In this document: in pieces, positions 1-6,024 of the stretch
How positions within the stretch are numbered: the stretch's first letter is position 1
Layout of the letters: the number at the start of each line of letters is the position of its first letter
IMG/VR virus record: IMGVR_UViG_3300031857_001617
Coordinates: 1 to 21,472 of that record
Direction: 5' to 3' (one strand)
Source: a virus
Length of the DNA stretch: 21,472 bases
Made by a program: the position numbers and the translations under genes
The notes under the pieces: model-generated
Told to the model about the DNA's origin: nothing
What the model saw: only the letters and a program-made list of their open reading frames with translations
Databases searched by the model: none

Positions 1-1
1 G

Positions 2-250
2 CAGGGAAGGACCATCAGCACATTGACCGCTTATATGGGAACAGGAGGATTGAATACGCCAATGGTGGCTAAAACTGAGGTGAGGAAACTTACGCCTCTA
101 GAGTGCGAAAGATTGCAAGGTTTCCCTGATGGCTGGACCATTAGCCAAAGCGACACCAATAGATATAAGCAGCTAGGAAACGCCGTCGCTGTGCCTGTCG
201 TTGAATGGCTCATCAGGGGTATATGTGATAGTGTTAGCGAACGCTGGTAG
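2..250 (+). CDS. C5-cytosine DNA methyltransferase, C-terminal part (runs off the left edge)
   Basis: The reading frame is open from the first bases of the window, so this is the 3' end of a longer gene; a TTG at 23 is only an internal codon. The 82 visible residues carry the C-terminal hallmarks of Dcm-type methyltransferases: motif IX (RKLTPLECERLQGFP) and motif X (QLGNAVAVPVV), which shape the target-recognition and AdoMet sites. The enzyme transfers a methyl group from S-adenosylmethionine to C5 of cytosine in a specific DNA sequence. The catalytic Pro-Cys motif IV lies outside the window. It is on the plus strand, convergent with the minus-strand early operon. In phages such enzymes usually protect against host restriction. 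Family assignment is firm; the target sequence cannot be read. Confidence 0.9.
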   Translation, partial: QGRTISTLTAYMGTGGLNTPMVAKTEVRKLTPLECERLQGFPDGWTISQSDTNRYKQLGNAVAVPVVEWLIRGICDSVSERW

Positions 251-280
251 CCCCTTCCGTTCCAGCCCCTCCTAGCAAGA

Positions 281-306
281 AGGCCCTCGTCGAAAGACGG
301 GGGCTT
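281..306 (+). terminator. GAAA-tetraloop hairpin terminator between convergent genes
   Basis: An 11-bp stem (281-291 with 296-306) closes on a GAAA loop. Two pairs are G-U wobbles in the plus-strand RNA (282/305 and 287/300), which become A/C mismatches in the minus-strand RNA, so the hairpin is stronger for transcripts of the methyltransferase. The following T-rich tract is weak. It sits 30 bases after the methyltransferase stop and overlaps the stop codon of the minus-strand FmdB-like gene, so it may also terminate the early operon. Confidence 0.65.
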
Positions 307-478
307 ACTTGTCTGTGGAATAGAAGCCAGAACCTCGGAACTGAATAGAGGGCGTGGTGTATACGCGCCACATCTCTACCTTGCACTCTGGGCAGGAGGG
401 AGAGGACGCTTCAGCGTGGATGGAGCGCTCGACATCAAACTCGATGCCGCACTGATTACACTTATAGGGGTAGCGCAT
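305..478 (-). CDS. FmdB-type small zinc-ribbon protein
   Basis: A 57-residue protein with the N-terminal pattern of the FmdB family: an aromatic start (MRYPYKC), CxxC at residues 7-10 and CPEC at 29-32, ending in IQFRGSGFYSTD, which closely matches the usual FmdB C-terminal 'F.GSGFY.TD'. The four cysteines very probably bind one zinc ion. FmdB proteins are named as putative regulators, but their biochemical role is poorly known. It is the last gene of the leftward operon; its ATG lies 17 bases inside the preceding gene and its TAA falls in the terminator stem. It is short but convincing because of the family match at both ends. Confidence 0.8.
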   Translation of the reverse strand: MRYPYKCNQCGIEFDVERSIHAEASSPSCPECKVEMWRVYTTPSIQFRGSGFYSTDK

Positions 479-845
479 AGTTCAGATTGAGGAAGCCGAC
501 GAGTTTGATCTTCTTAGATGTGTTAGCAAACTCTGTGGTAGTAGGCATCCATCGCTCTTCCCACGCCGGCTGTGGTACACGCGATAGGTCAAACGCAAAG
601 ACTCCGTTAGGTGTCGAGTTGATATACCAAGGGTCAAGGACTCGGAAACCTGCCTCGTCCACAAGACGGACATACTTGGACTGCTCAATGAGTAGGTCTG
701 GGTAGTGTGTGTGACGACACTTGAGTTCGATGTAGAACTTCTTGTCGTCGGAGATGCAGTCGAAACTGTCGTACATTCCCTCTGACTTGTATAGGTCAGG
801 AAAGTGTTTCTTCTTGAGGTACTCAAAGAGATCGGCCTCCTTCAT
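462..845 (-). CDS. Putative PD-(D/E)XK nuclease-like phage protein
   Basis: A 127-residue protein. Residues 25-43 read YDSFDCIS...FYIELKCR, giving D29 and E40-x-K42, the acidic pair plus lysine spacing of the PD-(D/E)XK nuclease core, with predicted beta strands around both. I start it at ATG 845 because this overlaps the upstream sigma-like gene's TGA as ATGA; a TTG at 851 would add two residues. It sits near the end of the replication operon with other nucleases. Function is inferred from the motif and fold pattern only; it could be a Holliday-junction-resolvase or restriction-like enzyme, or an inactive relative. Confidence 0.6.
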   Translation of the reverse strand: MKEADLFEYLKKKHFPDLYKSEGMYDSFDCISDDKKFYIELKCRHTHYPDLLIEQSKYVRLVDEAGFRVLDPWYINSTPNGVFAFDLSRVPQPAWEERWMPTTTEFANTSKKIKLVGFLNLNYALPL

Positions 846-1474
846 TGCCAAGGACTTTCACCGCCGAGGTTTGCAACTACCTTGCGGAGCGCATTGAGGA
901 TGCGCCGGTCAGCAGTGGAGATGGCACAGCCAAGGTAGGTTGCAATCATCTCTAGTGTGTAGTTCTCGTGGTATCGAAAGCGCAGTATCTCCTGCTCGTC
1001 CTTCTCTAACTTGACATAACTAGCCTTGATGTCTACCAAGATAGCGAGCAGGTTGCCACCCTCAGCAGGAGCAGAAGGTTTCTGTGGTCTGCCATCGTTG
1101 ATCATATTCTGTGCCTGCTCTAGGGCAGTGTCGTTGACTACCGAAGCAATCACATAGGGCAGGAGTTGGCTGACTGTGATGCGGTCATAATAGGACTCGT
1201 CTTGTATCTCATAGCCAGACTTGCTGGCTTTCTCCTTGCGAGCGTAGCGCTCTAGTGAGCGTTGCATCTGCCAGCCGATACGCCTCTCATTGTGCTTGCG
1301 TATCTGCTCGTCTTGCTCTTCCATCTGTTTGTTGAAGTCTCTAGCGCGAGAGGTCAGGAAGAGGTGTGCTTCCTGCATCAAGTCGGCTCGTTCAATATAC
1401 GCCCAGAACCTGCGGTGGACTGTGTGTACCACGCTAGGGATGAGGTCCTTGAGGATGGGATGTATCTCAGTCAT
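842..1474 (-). CDS. RNA polymerase sigma-factor-like protein
   Basis: A 210-residue protein with a sigma-70/ECF layout. Residues about 7-50 resemble region 2 (IERADLMQEAHLFL), which binds core polymerase and the -10 element. Residues about 152-205 resemble region 4 (EQEILRFRYHENYTLEMIATYLGC...STADRRILNALR), a helix-turn-helix for the -35 element. The linker of about 100 residues is charged and longer than in ECF factors. The start at ATG 1474 is chosen because it overlaps the upstream small gene's stop as ATGACTGA; ATG 1492 and GTG 1495 are alternatives. It could redirect host polymerase to phage late promoters. Region 2 is weaker than region 4, so a non-sigma helix-turn-helix protein is possible. 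Confidence 0.7.
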   Translation of the reverse strand: MTEIHPILKDLIPSVVHTVHRRFWAYIERADLMQEAHLFLTSRARDFNKQMEEQDEQIRKHNERRIGWQMQRSLERYARKEKASKSGYEIQDESYYDRITVSQLLPYVIASVVNDTALEQAQNMINDGRPQKPSAPAEGGNLLAILVDIKASYVKLEKDEQEILRFRYHENYTLEMIATYLGCAISTADRRILNALRKVVANLGGESPWQ

Positions 1475-1631
1475 TGACTTCTTTGCCACCATCACTACAG
1501 GTACATTGGTGCATCAGTTTTCCTTCTCGGTCTATGTAATTCCATCCGTAATGTGAAACAGTTATCTTCTTTCCATCTTCATAGATGAACTCTTCTGTAC
1601 ACGCAACAGCAGTTATATGTGTTTCAGTCAT
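1467..1631 (-). CDS. Small hypothetical protein (54 aa)
   Basis: This short frame runs from ATG 1631 to TGA 1467, filling what would otherwise be a gap in a fully packed operon. The protein starts MTETHITAVACTEEF and ends in a CTCSDGGKEVND tail; the CTC pair and C11 could bind a metal, but no family is recognised. It overlaps the upstream DUF1599-like fragment and the downstream sigma-like gene by the same eight-base string, ATGACTGA, which supports translational coupling on both sides. Composition (charged, with aromatic residues, no low complexity) looks like a genuine protein. Confidence 0.55.
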   Translation of the reverse strand: MTETHITAVACTEEFIYEDGKKITVSHYGWNYIDREGKLMHQCTCSDGGKEVND

Positions 1632-1767
1632 TAGGTAACTCAGGCCACTTTTTATCGAGGACCATAATGGCTATGGCACTGTAGTTGAGAAGATCTATGA
1701 AGGAGTCTCGGAGCGACTCGTTACTGGGAGAGACTCGGCTATCAAGTAGATTATTGATACGAGCCAC
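1624..1767 (-). CDS. Partial copy of the DUF1599 (Nmad1) C-terminal end
   Basis: The 47-residue product matches the last 43 residues (93-135) of the full-length DUF1599 protein at 2451-2858, with about 36 of 43 identical, including PSNESLRDSFIDLLNY and AIAIMVLD. DNA identity is clearly lower than protein identity, with many third-position changes. The N-terminal half of the domain is absent. A GTG at 1767 overlaps the TAG of the upstream zinc-ribbon gene (TAGTG) and is the likely start; the frame stays open to GTG 1881, but that stretch overlaps the zinc-ribbon gene and does not resemble DUF1599. It may be a functional small protein, a recombination remnant, or a decaying pseudogene. Confidence 0.6.
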   Translation of the reverse strand: MARINNLLDSRVSPSNESLRDSFIDLLNYSAIAIMVLDKKWPELPND

Positions 1768-1919
1768 TAACTGGGTCCCATCTCTAACGATGGACAGTTC
1801 AAGCAGTACACTTTTGGTCGCTCTCCTTGTGTCTTGTTCATATTTATTTTTGACGCACAAGAATAACAAACGAAAGCCCACATTGTGTGTTTGGACTCAT
1901 CAAAATTATCTTGTGTCAT
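1767..1919 (-). CDS. Small zinc-ribbon protein (50 aa)
   Basis: A 50-residue frame with two knuckles, CYSC at residues 18-21 and CLNC at 39-42, the spacing of a zinc ribbon. The ATG at 1919 overlaps the TGA of the upstream 40-residue gene (ATGA), and its TAG overlaps the next gene's GTG, so it fits exactly into the coupled chain. No family is recognised; such small zinc ribbons in phages often bind nucleic acid or host transcription proteins, but nothing here proves that. Confidence 0.6.
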   Translation of the reverse strand: MTQDNFDESKHTMWAFVCYSCASKINMNKTQGERPKVYCLNCPSLEMGPS

Positions 1920-2038
1920 TTTACAAATCCTTCGCGCAACATAATTGCTGCAAACTTTATATCCGTTGCAGTTAGTACAGGTTGCCAGCCACCATCTGGA
2001 CCTACATCAGATGCCTTGGGTGACTCTTTGTCTGTCAT
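1916..2038 (-). CDS. Very small hypothetical protein (40 aa)
   Basis: This frame encodes 40 residues, from MTDKESPKASDVGPDGGW through a likely helix (TATDIKFAAIMLREGFVK). It is supported mainly by context: its ATG overlaps the TGA of the HNH gene as ATGA, and its own TGA overlaps the next ATG the same way. The N-terminal half is probably disordered. No family or function can be named. Confidence 0.5.
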   Translation of the reverse strand: MTDKESPKASDVGPDGGWQPVLTATDIKFAAIMLREGFVK

Positions 2039-2466
2039 TTCCATACCTCCAAGTATTTTTCTACGTTGGCTAATGGTACATCACGTTTCTCAAAAGAACC
2101 CATAGCAGAGTTACATTTGAAACATAGAAGTCCTCTGACTTTACCTGTCTTGTGGCAGTGGTCAACCGCTAGGCGGTACTTCACTCCGTTACGTTCTTGA
2201 GTTTCAGGTTGCTTACAGATAGCACAGACTCCACCTTGCTGTACTTCCATAGCATTATATTGTTCAACAGTTATTCCATACTCACGCATCAAGTGGCGAG
2301 CGCGTTCAGAGTCAGGATTGTTTTCCCTGTATCTCTTAGACCAACCTCTAAACTTCTCAGGGTTTTCCTGGCGCAGTTCTTTGTGCTTGGCTAGAACTTT
2401 ATCCCGATGTCTTCGGTAATAACGTTGGGCTTTCGTAAGCCCATCTACACCTACTCTTGTGGCCAC
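2035..2466 (-). CDS. Recombination endonuclease VII-type HNH protein
   Basis: A 143-residue protein. The C-terminal half has the endonuclease VII/HNH pattern: CAIC at residues 81-84, LAVDHCHKTGKVRGLLC (D102, H103, H105) and CFKCNSAMG with C115 and C118. Two CxxC pairs hold a structural zinc, while the DH...H residues form the beta-beta-alpha-metal active site that cuts DNA. The basic N-terminal half (KAQRYYRRHRDKV) is likely helical and binds DNA. The start is a GTG at 2466, overlapping the preceding gene by 16 bases. T4 endonuclease VII resolves branched DNA, but free-standing relatives in phages are often homing endonucleases. A second family member is at 19233-19718. Confidence 0.88.
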   Translation of the reverse strand: MATRVGVDGLTKAQRYYRRHRDKVLAKHKELRQENPEKFRGWSKRYRENNPDSERARHLMREYGITVEQYNAMEVQQGGVCAICKQPETQERNGVKYRLAVDHCHKTGKVRGLLCFKCNSAMGSFEKRDVPLANVEKYLEVWK

Positions 2467-2858
2467 TTGTCATCCAATACCATAATCGCTATAGCGCAGT
2501 AGTTGAGTAGGTCAATGAAACTATCACGCAAAGACTCGTTAGAAGGTTGAACTCCATTGTCTAGAAGATTGTTTATCCTCGCTGTTTTGTCCCACATTCG
2601 CACTCGGAGGCCGTTGAGTGGTCCGCCTGGACTGTGAGCGATGTTCTTCGGGCCGTAATCGTGATGCTTGCGGATGAGCAGATTTCCTGCTGCATCGAGA
2701 ATAGTCCAGACGTCTCTGATGAACTCATCGTCTATGCCTTTGTGGGGATTGGACGGACTGTTATTGTTCCATCCTTGTAGTTCATCGACACTATAATCAT
2801 TCCCGTATCCATCAACAATTCTGCCACTTCCTGTAACTCCCGCTTGGTTGTCACTCAC
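2451..2858 (-). CDS. DUF1599 / nucleotide modification associated domain 1 (Nmad1) protein
   Basis: A 135-residue protein. After a variable, polar 40-residue N-terminus, residues about 45-133 match the DUF1599 pattern: a helix with KHHDYGPKNI, then GLRVRMWDKTARINNLL, then NESLRDSFIDLLNYCAIAIMVL. The family was named for its association with phage DNA-base modification genes; its reaction is not established. The E-S-L-R-D-x3-D-L helix recalls the metal-binding helix of MazG-type NTP pyrophosphatases, which is my inference. GTG 2858 overlaps the primase TGA (GTGA) and has GGAGGAG just upstream. A methyltransferase is encoded nearby on the other strand. A truncated second copy of its C-terminus lies at 1624-1767. 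Confidence 0.82.
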   Translation of the reverse strand: MSDNQAGVTGSGRIVDGYGNDYSVDELQGWNNNSPSNPHKGIDDEFIRDVWTILDAAGNLLIRKHHDYGPKNIAHSPGGPLNGLRVRMWDKTARINNLLDNGVQPSNESLRDSFIDLLNYCAIAIMVLDDKWPQE

Positions 2859-3499
2859 TTCGCTCCTCCAAATAGTTTCCGTAATTCTTCAGGCCCATTG
2901 GACAGGTAGTATTCATTGATGTCCGTATTGGGTGGTAATGTTACTATAGTCCCATTAGGTAGTTCGGATTGGACACGCCGAGCGAACTCTGCTCCTGGGT
3001 TTGTTCCATCTTCTTTCACATCGTTGTCGCCTACAACATAGACAACCTCATAGCCGGTGAATAACTTGGCAAAGTGCGGCTTCCACGCCTGCACTCCTGG
3101 GATTCCCACTGCTGGGATACCCACGATAGCCGAGAGAATCACTGCATCTAACTCACCCTCACAGATCACTGCGAAAGGTGACTGGATGAGGACATCTGAG
3201 ACATTGTAGGGATGTGCCTTCTGTCCTACCGGCTGACCATACTTCGGCTTGCCATCGTCGATGCGACGAAACTTCACCGCTACGCAATGGCCCATCGCTG
3301 TCAGGTAGGGAATGGATAGCCACCCCACATAATCTTGATGGCCCTCTGCTGGGTCAACAACTGTGCCAAGCGTCATCTGCTCGGCTACTTCCTTAGATAT
3401 ACCACGTCCTTCGAGATACGCCACGGTTGCTTCGTCGAGGCTTTGACTGTACCTCACCACCGTTTCCAGTAATGATTTCGTAAGCACGGCTGACTGCAT
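2855..3499 (-). CDS. DNA primase TOPRIM-domain protein (catalytic half of a split primase)
   Basis: A 214-residue protein. Residues 20-45 (LDEATVAYLEGRGISKEVAEQ) resemble the N-lobe of the DnaG core. Residues 109-165 form a TOPRIM fold with the catalytic glutamate E114 in CEGELDA and the DxD-type metal site D158-N-D160 in VVGDND. It would synthesise RNA primers for lagging-strand replication. It lacks the CHC2 zinc finger, which is encoded by the upstream gene in another frame; the two overlap by 107 bases, and the zinc-finger frame is +1 away. Expression may therefore be as two proteins or by frameshifting. ATG 3499 is the only good start in this frame before the conserved region. Confidence 0.88.
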   Translation of the reverse strand: MQSAVLTKSLLETVVRYSQSLDEATVAYLEGRGISKEVAEQMTLGTVVDPAEGHQDYVGWLSIPYLTAMGHCVAVKFRRIDDGKPKYGQPVGQKAHPYNVSDVLIQSPFAVICEGELDAVILSAIVGIPAVGIPGVQAWKPHFAKLFTGYEVVYVVGDNDVKEDGTNPGAEFARRVQSELPNGTIVTLPPNTDINEYYLSNGPEELRKLFGGAK

Positions 3500-3770
3500 C
3501 CTTATACCCTAACCCCTCTTTTTCCATAATCACATCTATTGCTGACCCACCTCTACCGCAGGTGTGGCAGAAGTACAGGTTGTCGTAGGTGTTGATCACC
3601 GCACTCCGTCTGGAGTCATCGTGGATACAACACTTGACACTAGCGGCTCGGCCCTGCTTGACCTCACCGCCATAGTGGGAAACGATAACTTCTATGGAGA
3701 TTGCGTTTGATGCAGACTTACCTTTTCGCCCTTTCGAACGAACCACCCTGTTCCAGTCTGATGTTGACAT
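3393..3770 (-). CDS. CHC2 zinc-finger primase protein (zinc-binding half of a split primase)
   Basis: A 125-residue protein with the DnaG-type CHC2 zinc finger: C47-x2-H50, then C68-x2-C71 in YFCHTCGRGGSAIDVIMEKEG, which is the signature of primase template recognition. It ends in a basic tail (KPRRSNRGVSRRTWYI) encoded within the start of the TOPRIM gene. ATG 3770 is preferred because GGGGGT lies just upstream; TTG 3782 and GTG 3776 are alternatives. In most phages and bacteria this domain is fused to TOPRIM; here a +1 frame difference separates them. It should act with the downstream protein at the replication fork next to the DnaB-like helicase. Confidence 0.87.
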   Translation of the reverse strand: MSTSDWNRVVRSKGRKGKSASNAISIEVIVSHYGGEVKQGRAASVKCCIHDDSRRSAVINTYDNLYFCHTCGRGGSAIDVIMEKEGLGYKDAVSRAYEIITGNGGEVQSKPRRSNRGVSRRTWYI

Positions 3771-3865
3771 TCGCACCCCCAACAGGCTCCGTGTTTATTC
3801 TTCGCTTCCTCGATCTTCTTCTGTTGATTCAGATCCCCCGCTGTCTGGCACGGTTGACAGATCAT
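3692..3865 (-). CDS. Small cysteine-rich zinc-binding protein (57 aa)
   Basis: The product begins MICQPCQTAGDLN and has C3, C6, C28, C31, C33 and H35, the last four in CWGCECQH, so a zinc site is very likely. Short proteins of this pattern are common in actinophage early operons, with no known function. The frame is open up to GTG 3916, but ATG 3865 has AGGAG seven bases upstream and starts exactly at the conserved cysteine motif. The 3' end overlaps the CHC2 gene by 79 bases. Confidence 0.65.
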   Translation of the reverse strand: MICQPCQTAGDLNQQKKIEEAKNKHGACWGCECQHQTGTGWFVRKGEKVSLHQTQSP

Positions 3866-3912
3866 CTTGACTCTCCTCTTCTGGTTGGCTCCATATTTCT
3901 GTTGTGGTGATT

Positions 3913-4272
3913 TCACCCTCTGGTGTCGGCATTACCTATCCAACTTTCTAGTGACTGAACTACCCAGGCTTTCTGGATAGGTGCGTTTCTACGTTTGACT
4001 ATGACGAAGGCAGGTGGGCTAGAGGCGAGTCCACGAGCCTTCGCATAGTTCTCGGCTTCCACCTGCGCTTCGCTCCAGAAGGCAGGCAGATCAATCTTCT
4101 TGCGGTTCTTTAGTTCCAGAACATAGGTCTGACCTGCGACGATGCACACCAAGTCACCCTCGTCGTTGGCCCCAGCCTTGGCGAGGCGCTCAACGAAGTG
4201 GCCTAGCGAGCGCAGATACTTCATAACATCCGTCTCAAACTTAGTTCCCTTGGTCTTGTTGTAGGTTGACAC
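3913..4272 (-). CDS. Holliday-junction-resolvase-like PD-(D/E)XK nuclease
   Basis: A 119-residue protein with the archaeal Hjc-like/VRR-type arrangement: KGTKFETDV (E13) in the first helix, NDEGDLV (D40) and YVLELKNRK (E53, K55), giving the E...D...ExK active site of metal-dependent nucleases. It is followed by a helix and an FVIVKRRN strand. Such small nucleases cut branched DNA intermediates formed during phage replication and recombination, or debranch DNA before packaging. GTG 4272 is preceded by AAGGAGG six bases upstream, one of the best ribosome sites in the window. It lies between the glycosyltransferase and the primase genes. Confidence 0.8.
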   Translation of the reverse strand: MSTYNKTKGTKFETDVMKYLRSLGHFVERLAKAGANDEGDLVCIVAGQTYVLELKNRKKIDLPAFWSEAQVEAENYAKARGLASSPPAFVIVKRRNAPIQKAWVVQSLESWIGNADTRG

Positions 4273-4942
4273 CTAACGCCTCCTTGACCCTAAGCACATC
4301 ATTGACATAGTGCTTCTTCATATACTTCTCAAAGGACTTGCGATCCTTCTCGTAGCGCTCCTTGGAGTTAGCCTCGATATAGATGATGTCCTTCTCGGCC
4401 TTCTTGTTGTAGAAGTGCAGGTGTTCCCAGTACACGCTTGGGAAGTAGTAGTAGGAACCTAAGCCTTTACCTAACGCCTGCCAGAAGTTGTCTGCGTAGA
4501 GATGCTTCTGCTGTGGCGGAGCCATAAAGCCAAGCGCCTTGACGATGTTGGTAGTAATCATTATAGATGTGGGCAACTTGTCCTCTTGAAGCATATCGTT
4601 ACCGTAGGCGATGCCGTATCCGTGCTTGGCTAGAGTGATAGACATAGCCACATCCCAGCCATCGGTAGTCACGATATTGTCGTCACCTAAGAATGTGAAG
4701 AAGAGGTAGTCATCGACATACTTCATCGCTATCTTATTGAGCGTAGCGATCATATATTCACGTGGACCTACCTCGTACATCACACCATCAAGCCTTGGAT
4801 AGTTATGCTCATCATCCTCATCAAGGCCCAGCACAATGTCAGAGACTTTGCTGTGTTCCTTGAGATACTTGACGGCCCGCTCTGCGTTCTCAGGCCTACC
4901 TCTAGTAGGTATGATGACGAGATTACTGTTGGCGATTTGCAT
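4241..4942 (-). CDS. GT-A-type glycosyltransferase in the replication operon
   Basis: A 233-residue protein starting with a Rossmann-like strand and loop (NLVIIPTRGRPENAERAV) typical of GT2-like enzymes. LDEDDEH at about 40-46 and FLGDDNIV at about 84-91 are candidate nucleotide-sugar and metal-binding acidic motifs. The C-terminal third is rich in aromatic residues and charge. It would transfer a sugar from a nucleotide-sugar donor to an unknown acceptor. ATG 4942 is chosen because AGGGA lies nine bases upstream; the frame extends to 5008 but only through the helicase gene's 3' end. Its position between helicase and resolvase, rather than with tail genes, makes DNA or a host surface molecule a possible acceptor. 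Confidence 0.75.
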   Translation of the reverse strand: MQIANSNLVIIPTRGRPENAERAVKYLKEHSKVSDIVLGLDEDDEHNYPRLDGVMYEVGPREYMIATLNKIAMKYVDDYLFFTFLGDDNIVTTDGWDVAMSITLAKHGYGIAYGNDMLQEDKLPTSIMITTNIVKALGFMAPPQQKHLYADNFWQALGKGLGSYYYFPSVYWEHLHFYNKKAEKDIIYIEANSKERYEKDRKSFEKYMKKHYVNDVLRVKEALGVNLQQDQGN

Positions 4943-5765
4943 ACTGCGCATCCCTGAAGTACATACGGCCCTCGTCGCTAGTAACTGACCTGATCTGACA
5001 CGCTGCAAAGTTTACCGACAGAGTGGCATACTCGCTGGCATTTGCTGAGTGTTTCCCAAAGCGATTCTTTACCGCAGATATCCGCAGTGAATTGGTCAGT
5101 GGGTCATAGCCCAAGGTGCAGATAATGGCTGGCAACTGAGAGACCTTGCCGTGAATAGCACGGCGTGGTGGTGGATACTCAGGTGAGCCATACTCCGTAG
5201 CCTCAGAGACGTGGTGCAAGACCATCACACAGGCCTCAGTCTTGCGAGCCATATCGTGGAACTCAGCCATAATAGCCCGAAGGCCTGCCCACTCATTGTC
5301 CGTCTCGGCAACGACGTTCATTAGGTTATCTATCACGATCAACTGTGGCATCTCACCGTAGAGTTCAAGGTACGCCTTGATTTCTAACTCGATATCATCA
5401 AGCGTTGGTGATGAGTCGAAGACCCACTGAATGTGGTCAGCGCTCGCCATAGCCTCGTCATAGTAATTGGCAGACCGTTGCAGGTTCTGCTCCACCGTCA
5501 ACTGGGTATGCCCAGAGATAGCAGCGGCAGTGCGTAGCATTACGGTAGAGGTATCAGTATCAGCCGAGAAGAACAGGGTGGGTATGCCAGCCTTGATCGC
5601 GTAGACCAAGGCCAACATAGACTTACCTGCGTTAGGCGCGGCTGCAACCATACACACTTGACCCCGACGGAATCGGATGTCAAACCTCGTAAGATCATTC
5701 CAGACTTCAGGAAGTGGCGTTGCTTTGGTTGTTACTGTCCCCCAAGCGCGGGATAGTTTTAGCAA
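4923..5765 (-). CDS. DnaB-like replicative helicase (RecA-fold ATPase)
   Basis: A 280-residue protein with Walker A AAPNAGKS (42-49), Walker B LIVIDN (D146), and a motif-3-like VMVLHHVSE around 205. It lacks the N-terminal domain of full DnaB and is about the size of the C-terminal ATPase alone, as in many phage helicases. A SADTDT segment (about 69-74) stands where DnaB usually has a catalytic glutamate in SLEM. It would form a ring that unwinds DNA ahead of the polymerase, together with the split primase. The start is TTG 5765, supported by GGAGG six bases upstream, overlapping the WhiB gene by 59 bases. Confidence 0.87.
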   Translation of the reverse strand: MLKLSRAWGTVTTKATPLPEVWNDLTRFDIRFRRGQVCMVAAAPNAGKSMLALVYAIKAGIPTLFFSADTDTSTVMLRTAAAISGHTQLTVEQNLQRSANYYDEAMASADHIQWVFDSSPTLDDIELEIKAYLELYGEMPQLIVIDNLMNVVAETDNEWAGLRAIMAEFHDMARKTEACVMVLHHVSEATEYGSPEYPPPRRAIHGKVSQLPAIICTLGYDPLTNSLRISAVKNRFGKHSANASEYATLSVNFAACQIRSVTSDEGRMYFRDAQYANRQQ

Positions 5766-6021
5766 TGAACACCTCCACTGGAAAAGAATCTACAATTATA
5801 TTCCTTTGTCTGCGAATGATGCGACGCTGATTCTCAGTAAGACCGCCCCATATCCCAAACTTCTCGTGCTTCAAGCCCCATTCAGCACACTCAACTTGAT
5901 GCTCACACCGGAAGCAAATCTCTTTGACGGACCGCGTAGGTGTGTGACCCTTCTCAGGGAAGAACGCTTCTGGGTCAGATTGAGCGCAGAGTGGGGCCTC
6001 GAAATCTCGTGGCCCCCTCAC
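5707..6021 (-). CDS. WhiB-family Fe-S transcriptional regulator
   Basis: A 104-residue protein with the four-cysteine WhiB cluster site: C12, then C36-x2-C39-x5-C45, followed by the G-[IV]-W-G-G turn (GIWGG at 56-60) and a basic helix NQRRIIRRQR. WhiB proteins hold a 4Fe-4S cluster and bind the main sigma factor and DNA; they are nearly exclusive to Actinobacteria and their phages, so this gene sets the host range. The start is GTG 6021, three bases after the upstream gene. The C-terminal 30 residues are an atypical tail overlapping the helicase start. Phage WhiB proteins can repress host whiB genes; that is known for mycobacteriophage examples and not shown here. Confidence 0.92.
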   Translation of the reverse strand: MRGPRDFEAPLCAQSDPEAFFPEKGHTPTRSVKEICFRCEHQVECAEWGLKHEKFGIWGGLTENQRRIIRRQRNIIVDSFPVEVFIAKTIPRLGDSNNQSNATS

Positions 6022-6024
6022 GGT

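Noticed and set aside
1768-1881. 5' extension of the DUF1599-like fragment to GTG 1881
   Set aside because: This part overlaps a zinc-ribbon frame with two CxxC knuckles and ATGA coupling, and its translation does not match the DUF1599 N-terminal half.
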